Below are positions 46,543 through 57,561 of a stretch of DNA of 64,000 nt, one piece after another. The position numbers and the translations under genes were made by a program. The stretch's first letter is position 1. Every line of letters starts with the position of its first letter. Location of the stretch: the NCBI RefSeq assembly GCF_000002425.4, contig NC_037256.1, forward strand, positions 8,984,092-9,048,091, in the 5' to 3' direction. The notes below the pieces were generated by a model. It had not been told where the DNA came from and ran no database searches. It worked only from the letters and a program-made list of their open reading frames with translations. Origin of the DNA: Physcomitrium patens (lineage: Eukaryota; Streptophyta; Bryopsida; Funariales; Funariaceae).

Positions 46543-49500
46543 TCATCTTGATTTTGATGGATGTCGTTGATGAAAAACTTTGACTTTAGCTGATGCATTT
46601 CCTAGATTCCTGGATGGCTCCCATGTGCGTTCACTAATATCATATCCGCGCCAAAGAACAAGATATTCCAGCTTATTTCGGCGCCGCCTTGAGTCTAATA
46701 TCTCTTCCACCTCAAATTCTTCATTATTATCTACTTCTATAGGAGGCGGTGGCATTTGTCTTCTTCCTTGTATATCCATTGTCTTATATGGTTCAAGAAG
46801 AGACACGTGGAATACAGGATGGATCTTCATTGACTCCGGTAGATGTAACCGATATGCAACTGGGTTGATCTGTTCAGAAACAGAAAAGGGGCCAAGCCTA
46901 CGATAGTCCAACTTGTCACAAGGTCGAGTAGTTTTGATATTGCGACGAAGTAGCCATACCTTATCACCCACGTTGATTTGTGGTTGCTCCTTACGATATA
47001 GATCTGTGTTTATCTTTTGTCGTTCTTGAGCTTCCTTCAATTGTGTCTTCATTATTGCATGTAACTCTGACAACCGATTTGCCATATCTTCTGTTGCAGG
47101 ATTATCAACTTTTGAAAAATCAAAAGTATCAAGTCGTGGATGATAGCCATAATTGGCAAAGAAAGATGTTTGTTGCGTGGAAGAATGTATCGTATTACTA
47201 TAAGCAAACTTTGCCAATGGCAGAAGGGTTGTCCAATCATCTTGTTGGTAGTTGATAGTACACCTTAAATATTACTCCAAGACTTGGTTTACGCGCTCTG
47301 TTTGTCTATCAGTTTGAGGATGGAAAGCCGAAGATAGCTTTATGTCTACTTTTAAAATCTTGAAAAGGGTCCTCCAAAATCTTGACACAAATTGAGTTCC
47401 CCTATCTGATATGATATCTTTAGGTAATCCATGATAGCGATAGATATTATCAATGAAAAGCTTAGCTGTTTCTTCACCTGTGATAGATTTTGTACATGGC
47501 ACAAAATGTGCCATCTTGGTGAAACGATCTACTATCACAAATATAGAATCATAAGATCTTGAGCTTGGAAGATCTGTGATGAAATCCATAGAAACAGAAG
47601 ACCATGGTTGTTCTGGTATAGGTAATGGCTGAAGAAGTCCATAAGGTCGATGATGAGGAATTTTTGATCTTGAACAAATATCACATGATTGTACAAAGTC
47701 TTTGACTGACTTCCACATTTGTGGCCACCAAAAATCTCTTGATATGAGTTCCAAAGTCTTATTATATCCAAAGTGCCCTGCTGCTGGAAAGTCATGACGT
47801 GCTTGAAGAACACGTAAACGTGCTTCTCCTTCTGGAACATATAGGCGTCCTTCAAAATATAATAGATTATTCTTGAACTCGAACTTAGAAGGATCATGAG
47901 ACTTGGAAGAATTATTCTCGATATCATAAACAAGAGGGTCTGAGGACATACTGGACTGGATTTGCTTGAGAAAAGTTGAATCAACAGTCAATGTTGATTT
48001 CATTGCTCGGAGATGAAATTGCTCCGATTTCAAGAGGACCGTTCTTTGTTGCTCAAAAGCTGCATCTCTTTCTTTTGGTGCAAAATAAGAACGTCTAGAT
48101 AGGGCATCAGACAAACCTTGTTATTTTCCTGGCCGATAAGTGATAATGAACTCGAATCTTAAGAAAGACATACTCCAATGAGCTTGACGACGATTCAACA
48201 CGCGTGTTGACATGAAATACTCGAGGTTCTTGTGATCTGTATACACAGTGACTGGACTAGAAGCGCCTTCTAGATAATGACGCCATTCTTGAAAGGAATC
48301 CACGATCGCAAGAAGTTCTTTATCGTGGATCTCATAATTGATCTCGGCTGCTGAGAATTTTCTTGAATGAAAAGCTATCGGATGAAGTTTGTCATCTGTT
48401 CCCATTTGTGATAAAACTGCACCCAAGGCAAAATCTGATGCATCTGTTTCCATAAAAAATGCCTTGGAAAAGTCAACACGATACAAGACTGGTGCAGAGA
48501 CAAACGATGTCTTCAAGGCTTCAAATGCTGCTTCCGCTTCTTGATTCCATTGAAATTTATCTTTACTAGTCAAGCGTGTAAGTGGAGCTGCAACTCATGA
48601 GAAATCTTTGATGAAGATCCGATTGTAATTGGCAAATCCCAAGAAACATTGGACATCTCTTACTGTCCTTGGAATCTTCCAATCCATGATTGTTTGGACT
48701 TTCTTAGAATCCATCATGAGACCATCATTTGAAATGATGTATCCTAAAAAGTCAACTTGAATAGTGTGAAATACACACTTTTCCATCTTGGCGTACAATC
48801 TTGCATCTCTAAGTTTTTGTAATACTTGACGAACATATATTTCATGTTCTTCGACGTTCTTAGAATAGATCAGGATATCGTCTAGATAGCAGACGACAAA
48901 ATTGTCTAAGAATTCACGAAATACATCATTCATGAGATGTTGAAAAGCAGCTGGTGCATTCGTGAGTCCAAAGGGCATGACATTATATTCGAAATGTCCA
49001 TACCTGGTTCGAAACGCAGTCTTCCATTCATCTCCTTCTTTGATCCGTACTAGATTATATGCTCCTCTTAGATCTATTTTTGTATAGATCTTAGCTTGAT
49101 TCAACTAGTCAAGGAGTCCTGATATCAAAGGTAATGGATACCTATTCTTGATTGTGATCTTGTTGAGTCATCGATAATCAACACACATTCGTAAAGATCC
49201 ATCTTTTTTCTTTACGAATAGAATTGGAGCTCCTGCTGGAGATTTTGAATGGCGTATGAAATTCTTCGCTAAATTTTCGTCAATATATGTCTTGAGTTCA
49301 GCCATCTCATCTTGCGATAAACTGTAAATTGGTCCAAATGGTGGCTGAGTTCCTTCCTTGAGGTCGATTGAACAATCATATGGACGATGCTCAGGAAGAA
49401 TATCTGCATTCTTTTTCTCAAAAACGTCTTGATACTCTTGATATTGACTTGGAATGCCAATTGAAGTCTTTACGTTTTCAGAAATAGGTGCAGCATAAAT

Positions 49501-50031
49501 AGCAAAAGTTGATCCTTCTTTTGCTGCGTGTATAAATGCTTTTGCACCTATCAGTACGGGTTTTACTATACTAGACTTATAATTTTTTACTTGGTTGGTA
49601 GAACTATTAATAATGCTTTGGAAAAAGTCAAGTTTACGCGAATTCCAATCTATTCGAGGGTTATATTTTTCTAGCCAAGATAAACCTAAAATAACTGGAT
49701 TGGACGGGGATTTAATTATGTTAAAAGCTATGTAGCTATCATGACCGTCTATTGTTACTTTTAAAGGATGAGTTTCATGAGTGACATCTCCAGAAGACAA
49801 GGGACGACCATCTATGACTTCTACATGTACTGGTTTAGGTTTCTGTACAAAGGATATTTTACAACTTTTAACAAATTGTTCATCTAAAAAACATGCTGAG
49901 GCTCCCGAATCTAATAAAGCAGAGGCTTTGTAATTCTTAGGTCGTAAATATAAGTCTATTATAAAACAAGGAGAGGGTTCTGAGGAGAGGATAGGACCTT
50001 CATTAGGAATTGTACAAGGTTCCAGCTGCAC
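46543..50031 (-). pseudogene. pol region of D: protease to chromodomain
   Basis: Reading on the minus strand: protease with [13 protein letters not shown] with YLDDILIYSK and [10 protein letters not shown]; RNase H with DASDFALGA and [10 protein letters not shown]; integrase with [35 protein letters not shown] and HPQTDRQTERVNQ; then the [12 protein letters not shown] tail and a chromodomain with FEVEEILDSRRRRNKLEYLV and YDISERTWEP. Domain order and spacing equal family 1, with clearly diverged sequence. Several breaks. Confidence 0.88.
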
Positions 50032-51041
50032 GGTCCCTATTGTAGCTGGACGAATCCGTTTTCTGACATGTTGTCTTCTTTGACCGTCGTACCCCTCATT
50101 TTATAGTTGCGTCGTTTCTTTGGACAATGTTGAGCAGTGTGCTTAGGTTCTCCACAATATAAACATAATCCTTCTTGACGATGACAAATCTTTTCTTGCT
50201 CAGTTAGGGGTTTAAAACGTACCGCGTCAATTTGCATGTCTTCTACTTCCGAATGTACGTTTGGCAAAGATGTTGATGTTGCCATTGAGTAATAACGTTG
50301 AGGTTCCCGTGAATGATTCTCAGATCGAAATTCAAAAAGTCGATTATCACATTTTACCGCAAAATCGATTGCTTGACTCAAAGTTTGAGGATCAAGTAAG
50401 TTGAGCATCAATTTCTTTACTTCGTATTGCAATCCATAAAGAAATTGACTGATGAGTGCAGCATCATCCCTCTTGATGTCAATTGCAAGTTGTCAAAATT
50501 GTGAAGCATATACTGTTACTGAGCGATTTCCTTGTCGCAGAATTCGGATCTTATTTGTTGCAACACGAGTTGCATCGTGTTCACCATACATAGATCGAAA
50601 CTCCGCCAAAAAAGCTTCCAAATTGTCCAATATTGGATTTCGTTGTTCAAGAAAAGACGAAAACCACGATAATGCAGAACCAGAAAGTAGAGTGCCAATA
50701 AACCTGACTTGTGATCCTGGAGTTGGATAGCTTTGCGGTTGAAGTTCAATTGCTAATTGTACTTGATTGATGAATCCTCGAAACTTTAATCTCGTACCAT
50801 CAAATTTCTCAGGTAAGGCAATTCTTGGTTCTCTAGTGCTTATAGGGTGTTGTACAATTGGAGAAGGAACGTGATTTGTTGTAGATGTTGAAGCAGCTTC
50901 GATCATCTCTATATCTCCACTTTCTGCTATTCTTGTTCTTTCCTGTGTTGGTGAATTGAGTTGATGCATCGCAAGCATTAACTCCCTCATTTGCTCTTGC
51001 ATTTGTGCCATTGCACTCTTCATTTCAACAAGCTCTGCCAT
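50032..51041 (-). pseudogene. gag region of D
   Basis: The start at 51041 (MAELVEMKSAMAQMQEQMRE) is chosen over an upstream in-frame ATG because the helical, coiled-coil-like N-terminus parallels family 1. The core has LPEKFDGTRLKFRGF, LLSGSALSWF and LRQGNRSVTVYASQF; the end has a zinc knuckle CLYCGEPKHTAQHC (CX2CX4HX4C). A few breaks. Expected role is capsid formation and RNA packaging. Confidence 0.82.
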
Positions 51042-51125
51042 AATGACACTAAGAAGAAAAATTTGTTTGATATTGCTCAAGACAAAAGAAAAGAAAGACT
51101 TGATAACAAAGAAGATACTAAGAAC

Positions 51126-51232
51126 AATATTAGTTTAGAAGTGGGTAATCCGCAAACTTCTAATACGCTTATGTCTTGTCAAGAGAAAGGGGTAATCCAC
51201 TCTTACTCAAGAAAAAACAAAGCTCTGATATT
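51126..51232 (-). ncRNA. Leader RNA module of D (single copy)
   Basis: On the minus strand: AATATCAGAGC at the start and CTAATATT at the end (closing stem with one mismatch), loop 1 GAGTGGATTACCCC, and hairpin 2 TTAGAAGT-TTGCGGATTACCC-ACTTCTAA. The second stem is perfectly paired but with different bases from family 1 (TTTAGAGG/CCTCTAAA), which supports a conserved fold. Confidence 0.6.
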
Positions 51233-51240
51233 GTAAGTGT

Positions 51241-51251
51241 ACTCTTGTCAA
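51241..51251 (-). promoter_or_regulatory. Family-2 primer-binding site (self-primed type)
   Basis: TTGACAAGAGT on the minus strand, 2 nt from the LTR end. It is the exact reverse complement of ACTCTTGTCAA at the predicted transcript start in D's 5' LTR (51420-51430). Same geometry as in family 1, different sequence. Confidence 0.75.
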
Positions 51252-51253
51252 TC

Positions 51254-51805
51254 TGTCAAGGACAAAGACTCGATGAGGGAAAATATACACCAAAAGGCTA
51301 TCTCGATATAATAAGTCAAAATATAAATAAGTAGGTATATTAAAAGGAAATTGGAATGGCTATTGCCACAAGACAAGAAACTAAAGACTCTTGAACTTGG
51401 ACTAGAAGCAAGAAAGGAGTTGACAAGAGTGAAGAAGCCTTCACTCTTGTCTCTATATATACTATCTAACTAGGGGCTACGTGGCGACATTCTATAGGAC
51501 CTCCAATATGTGTTGACTTTGTAGGACACATGCCTTGACTTACAAGGCAAGTTTTTCTACGTGTGGGCCACATAGTTAGCTTGATCTTCAAGCTAACAAC
51601 ATGTGTGGCACATGGCCAACTTGTTGACCACGTTTCTAATCCAAAAAGTCAATTAAAGACACCTATGAAGTCAAAGCAGCGTCTAGGAAGTTTCTAAGAA
51701 GCTTCTATATTAAATATTATAGAATTAACTTACTTTTATCTACTTTTACTTACTTCTACCTATTTCTATATGTAATTATTAGCTTACATGATTATGGCCG
51801 TGACA
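51254..51805 (-). repeat. Family-2 LTR, 5' LTR of D
   Basis: A 552-bp LTR, TGTCACGGCC to GTCCTTGACA on the minus strand. Its outer end abuts CGAGTTGGAGCTCCA, pol sequence of element E on the plus strand. Confidence 0.9.
51420..51461 (-). promoter_or_regulatory. Family-2 LTR core promoter and self-primer
   Basis: TATATATA at 51454-51461 on the minus strand is followed after 31 bases by ACTCTTGTCAA (51430 down to 51420), the predicted RNA start. AAGAGTGAAG/CTTCACTCTT forms a perfect palindrome over the start region. The TATA-to-motif distance equals that of family 1. Confidence 0.7.
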
Positions 51806-53857
51806 CGAGTTGGAGCTCCACTTACACGTTTGACTTGTAAAGACAAACTCCAATGGAATCAAGAAGCGGAAGTTGCTTTTGAATCTTTGAAGACAGCGTT
51901 TATTTCTGCACCAATCTTGTATCATGTTGATTTTTCCAAAGCACTCTTTATGGAAACAGATGCATCGGACTTTGCTTTGGGTGCGGTTTTATCACAAATG
52001 GGAACAGATGACAAACTTCATCCAGTAGCCTTTCATTCAAGAAAATTCTCAGCAACAGAAATCAATTATGAGATCCACGACAAAGAACTTTTTGCAATTA
52101 TGGATTCTTTTCAAGAATGGCGTCATTATCTAGAAGGCGCTTCCACTCCAGTCATCGTGTATACGGATCACAAGAACCTCGAATATTTTATGTCAACACG
52201 CATATTAAATCGTCGCCAAGCTCGTTGGAGCATGTCTTTATTAAGATTCGAGTTCATCATCACTTATCGGCCAGGAATATAACAAGGTTTGTCCGATGCC
52301 TTGTCTAGACATTCTTATCTTGCACCAAAAGGAGATACAGCTTTTGAGCAATAAAGAACGGTTCTCTTGAAGCCGAAGCAATTTCATCTTCGAGCAATAA
52401 AATCAACATTGACTGTTGATTTAACTTTTCTTAAGCAAGTCCAGTTAAGTATGACTTTAGACCCTCTTGTTCATGATATCAAGAATAATTCTTCTAAATC
52501 TCATGATCCCTCTAAATTTGAATTCAAGAACAACCTACTCTATTTTGAAGGACGCCTATATGTTCCAGAAGGAGAAGCACGTTTACGTATTCTTCAAGCT
52601 CATCACGACTTCCCAGCAGTAGGATATTTTGGATATAATAAGACTTTAGAGCTGATATCTAGGGATTTTTGGTGGCCTCAAATGTGGAAGGTAGTTAAAG
52701 ATTTTGTATAATCATGTGATATTTGCTCAAGATCGAAAACTCCTCGTCATCGACCTTTTGGACTTCTTCAGCCATTATCCATACCAGAACAACCATGGTC
52801 TTCTGTTTCTATGGACTTCATCACGGATCTTCCAATCTCATGTTCTTATGGCTCTATATTCATGATAGTAGATCGTTTTACTAAGATGGCAGATTTTGTA
52901 TCATGTACAAAATCTATCACAGGTGAAGAAACAGCTAAGCTCTTTTTTGACAATATCTATCACTATCATGGATTATCCAAGGATATTATATCAGATAGGA
53001 GAACTCAATTTGTATCAAGATTTTGGCGGATTCTTTTCAAGATTCTTAAAGTGGATATAAAACTATCTTCAGCATTCCATCCTCAAACTAATGGACAAAC
53101 GGAGCGTGTTAATCAAGTTTTGGAGCAATATTTAAGATGTACCATTAGTTACCAACAAGATGATTGGACAACTCTTTTGCCATTGGCAGAGTTTGCTTCC
53201 AATAATATGGTACATTCTTCTACAAAACAAACACCTTTCTTTGTTAATTATGGTTATCATCCACGACTTGATACTTTTGACTTTTCAAAAGTTGATAATC
53301 CTGCTGCGAAAGATTTGGCAATTCATTTATTAGAGCTACATGCAACGATGAAGGTGTAGTTAAAAGAGGCTCAAGAACAACAAAAAGTTAATGCGGATGT
53401 CTATCGAAAGGAACAACCATCATTCGTCTTGGGTGATAAGGTATGGCTACTTCATCACAATATCAAGACCACTCATCTGTATGACAAGTTGGACTATCGA
53501 AGGCTGGGACCATTTTTTATTTTTGCACAAATCAATCTAGTTGCATATCGTTTACATCTATCCAAGTCAATAAAAATCCATCCAGTATTCCACGTATCTC
53601 TTCTTGAACCATACAAGACAATGGACATACAAAAAAGACGACAAGCTCCACCTCCTCCTATAGAAGTGGACAATAATGAAGAGTTTGAAGTAGAAGAAGT
53701 CTTAGATTCAAGGCGGCGTCGAAATAAATTAGAATATCTTATCTATTGGCGCGGATATGGTATTAGTGAACGCACATGGGAACCAATAAAAAATCTTGCA
53801 AATGCAGCAAAGGCGGTGGAGGCTTTTCATCTACGACATCCATCAAAATCAAGATGA
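51806..53857 (+). pseudogene. Partial pol of E: RNase H, integrase, chromodomain
   Basis: RNase H with [13 protein letters not shown] and [10 protein letters not shown]; integrase zinc finger HHDFPAVGYFGYN and CDIC; core with MDFITDLP and [17 protein letters not shown]; tail GDKVWLLHHNIK; chromodomain with FEVEEVLDSRRRRNKLEYLI and YGISERTWEP. Close to D but separate. Several breaks. Confidence 0.82.
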
Positions 53858-53951
53858 AAACCTTCTTTATAAAAGAAACAACATCTAGGCAAGATAACAT
53901 TTTACTTTCAATTCTTGTTCGTAGCTTCTTTGTAGTAGTGACTCTCAGGAG

Positions 53952-54374
53952 ATGGAGAACCAACAACCACCGGATTCGATTCAAGAGCCTTTATTTACTG
54001 ACCTATCAGACGAGATATTATGATTGTCACAACCTTCAAGACGACGCAATCGAGATGAAGATCTTCAAGAATGACATGTTCTTCTTCAAATAGATGGCGA
54101 GATACAACGCGTTTGGTATCACGATTTGGGAAGGGACTCCCGATGTTTGGTGATTGTGCTAGAGGTAGGAACAACTCCTGATGGTGTTCCAAATATTCTA
54201 TTCGAAGGAAGTTACGAAGGCCTCAACAATGATCAAATAACTAGGTGGTCTTTCCGCCCTGGTATGGGACACTACCGATGGTTGAGAGGCCCTATCAATC
54301 ATCTTTGAAGAGAACAAAGATCAGAGTATGTGGCGAATACAATTCGTCGCATCATAGATTTCCTCAATATATGA
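53952..54374 (+). pseudogene. orf3 of family-2 element E
   Basis: Starts MENQQPPDSIQEPLFTDLS; the later part has LVIVLEVGTTPDGVPNILFE, GMGHYRWLRGPINHL and AYVANTIRR-like sequence. Very similar to D's orf3 and homologous to family 1. Not fully open. Confidence 0.62.
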
Positions 54375-54401
54375 TGACCGCTCCTCATGGAACTCATCCC
54401 T

Positions 54402-54412
54402 AGAAGGGGAGG
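54402..54412 (+). promoter_or_regulatory. Polypurine tract of E
   Basis: AGAAGGGGAGG just before the LTR start at 54416. Confidence 0.65.
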
Positions 54413-54415
54413 TAA

Positions 54416-54976
54416 TGTCACGGACATAATCATATAAGCTAGTAATTACATATACAAATAGGTAGAAGTAAGTAAAAGTAGGTAAAAGTAAGTTAATTCT
54501 ATAATATTTAATATAGAAGCTTCTTAGAAGCTTCATAGATGTTGCTTTGACTTCATAGGTGTCTTTAATTGACCTTTTGGATTAGAAACGTGGTCAACAA
54601 GTTGGCCATGTGCCACACATGTTGTTAGCTTGAAGATCAAGCTAACTATGTGGCCCACACGTAGAAAAACTTGCCTTGTAAGTCAAGGCATGTGTCCTAC
54701 AAAGTCAACATATATTGGAGGTCCTATAGAACGTCGCCACGTAGTTCCTAGTTAGATAGTATATATAGAGATAAGAGTGAAGGCTTCTTCACTCTTGTCA
54801 ATTCCTTTCTTGCTTCTAGTCTAGTTTTAAGGGTCTCTAGTTTTCTTATCTTTTGGCAAAAGCCATTCCAGTTTCTCTTTCAATATATATACTTGTTTAT
54901 TTATATTTTGTTACCTCTCTTTGAGTGAAGGCTCACTTATTTGAATTATTTTTTCATCGAGTTCTTATCCTTGACA
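54416..54976 (+). repeat. Family-2 LTR, 3' LTR of E
   Basis: From TGTCACGGAC to ATCCTTGACA, 561 bp. It keeps TATATATA, the palindrome and an exact ACTCTTGTCAA start. Decayed pol of element F (ATAAGTTGGCTAAATTC) follows directly. Confidence 0.9.
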
Positions 54977-57561
54977 ATAAGTTGGCTAAATTCAAAGAAT
55001 ATATTGAAAAAAATTTGGCTAAGAACTTCATATACTTTTCCAAATTTCTAGCAAGAGTTCCAATTTTATTTGTGAAAAAAAAAAGATAGACCATTGCAAA
55101 TTTATATTGATTATTAAGGATTCAAGAAGATCACTATCAAGAACAAGTACTTGCTATCTTTAATATTTAGACTTTTTGATCATTGAATCAAAATAAGATT
55201 TATACAAAAATAGATTTATCAGGGATATATAATTTGGTATGTATCAAGAAAGGAGATAAATAAAAAACTATATTTCAAACCAAATATGGACATTTTGAAT
55301 ATAATGTCATACTTTTTGGACTTACAAATATATTAGTAGTTTTTCAACATTTAATGAATGATGTCTTTTTAGAATTTTTTAATAATTTTATTTTCTATTA
55401 TCTAGATAATATTTTAATCTATTATAAGAATATAAAAAAATATAAACTTTATGTTTATCATATATTATAAAAACTAAAAGATACAGGATTCTATACCAAG
55501 TTTAAAAAAAAATGTATATTTCAGACTACTCAAGTCAACTTTTTAGGATATATCATTTCAAATGATGAACTTATGATGGATCTTAAGAAAGTTCAAATTA
55601 TTATGAGTTGAAAGATCTCAAAAATGGTAAGTAATGTCTAATGTTTTTTGCGATTTGCTAACTACTATCAAATCTTCATTAAGGACTTCTTTTAAGTTAT
55701 TGCTCTATTTATATATTTGACTTATAAAGAAAAAATTTAATAGAATCAAAAAACAAAAGTAGCATTTAAATCTTTAAAGATAGCTTTTGTTTCTGTACCA
55801 ATCTTATATTGTATTGACTTTGTTAAGCCATTTTTTATAGAAAATGATGCATCAAACTTTGCTTTAGATATTTTATTGTTATAAATGGTATCAAATGATA
55901 AACTTCATTTAATAACTTTTCATTCAAGAAATTTTTTAGCAATCGAGATCAATTATAAGATTGAAAATAAAGAATTTCTTACAATCATGGATTTGTTTTA
56001 AGAATGGCATCATTATGTAGAGGGTACTCTTAATTCAATCATTGTATATATAAATCACAAGATCCTTAAATATTTTATATCAATACATGTTTTGTATCAT
56101 TCCTAAGCCTATTGAAACATGTTGTTGTGAAGATTCAAATTCAAAATCACTTATCAAGCTAAAAAATAACAAAATTTATTAAACACACTACCTAGATAAT
56201 TTTATCTTATACCAAATGAAAGACATGTTATTTTTTATTAACAATGGATAATTTTCATGAAATTAGAGTATCTTCATCTTTAAGAAATGAAATCAACACT
56301 AATTATTAATTTAATTTTTATTAAGTAAGTTCAGTCAAGTATGTCTTCTTATCCTTTTATTTGTGATATTAAAAAAATCCTTCAAATTCTCATGATAATT
56401 CCAAGTTTGAATTCAAAAATAATCTACTATCTTTTAAAGAGCACTTATATGTTCCAAAAGATAAAGCTTGATTACATATTCTTCAAGCTTATCACGACTT
56501 TCCAATAGTAGGATATTTTGGATACAATAAGATTTTTGATATAATATCTAGAGATTTTTTATGGCTTCAAATGTAGAAGGCAGTCAAAGATTTTGTACAA
56601 TTGTGTGATATTTCTTTAAGATCAAAAATCCTTTGTTATCAACCTTACAAACTTCTTCAACCATTATCCATTCTAGAATAACTATGGTCTTTTGTTTCTA
56701 TGGATTTTATCATGGATCTTTTAATCTCAGATTCTTATGTCTCTATATTCATGATAATAGGCCATTTTATCAACATGGTAGATTTTGTATAATGTACAAA
56801 ATCTATCATAAATAAAGAAATGGCTAGGTTTTTTCTTAATAACATCTATTGCTATCATGAATTTCCAAAAGATATTATATTAAATAAAAAAACTTAGTTT
56901 GTATCAAGATTTTGAAAAAAACTTTTGAAGACTCTAAAAATAGACATAAAACTATCTTCGACTTTCTATCCTCAAATTGATGGACAAACAGAGCATGTAA
57001 ATCAAGTTTTATAGTAGTATTTGATATATACCATCAATTATTAATAAGATGATTTAATAATTTTTTCTATTAATAGAATTTGTTTATAATAATACATTAT
57101 ATTCTTCTATATAACCACACTTTTTTTTGTTAATTATGATTATCATCCATGTCTTGATGTTTTTGATTTTTTAAAAGTTAATAATCCTATGGCAAAAAAT
57201 TTGACAAATCATTTATCTTAGTTATATATAACAATAAAGGTATAATTAAAAGAAGCTCAAGAACAACAAAAAAAAATTACAGATGCCTATTGCAAGAAAA
57301 AATTTTATTTTCATGTTGGTGATAAAATATAGTTACTTTGTTGTAATATTAGAATTATTCATCCTTGTGATAAATTGAATTACTATAGATTTTGACTAAT
57401 TTCTATTTTTAAATAATTAATTTAATTACTTATTGATTATATCTATCAAAGTTTATAAAAATCCATTCCATATTTCACGAATCTCTTTTGGAGCCATATG
57501 AGACAACGAATATCTCAGGAAGAAAACAAATACCATTACCTTCTATAGAAGTGGATAATAA
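54977..57561 (+). pseudogene. Decayed pol of F (RT, RNase H, integrase)
   Basis: Recognisable in order: the NLAKNF segment, YNLV region, the YLD catalytic area near 55395, RNase H near 55840, integrase zinc finger near 56490 (YHDFPIVGYFGYNK), core near 56700 (MDFIMDLLISDSYVSIFMI) and the tail to DNN at 57561. Heavy decay. Confidence 0.75.

Larger units (their letters stand above)
45433..51805 (-). mobile_element. Family-2 chromodomain Ty3/gypsy element D
   Basis: LTRs at 45433-45984 (3') and 51254-51805 (5') are both 552 bp and differ at about seven positions (1.3 percent), so it is young. Between them, reading on the minus strand: primer-binding site, leader module, gag, protease, RT, RNase H, integrase, chromodomain, orf3, polypurine tract. 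It looks complete in layout, with about six to eight breaks. The bases outside its LTRs do not match (GTCAC at left, CGAGT at right), so its two sides do not come from one simple insertion. Confidence 0.88.
51806..54976 (+). mobile_element. Family-2 element E, 3' half
   Basis: It begins in the RT/RNase H junction ([20 protein letters not shown]) at D's LTR and continues through integrase, chromodomain, orf3 and a 561-bp 3' LTR. The 5' half is absent from the window. It is somewhat older than D. Several breaks. Confidence 0.82.
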
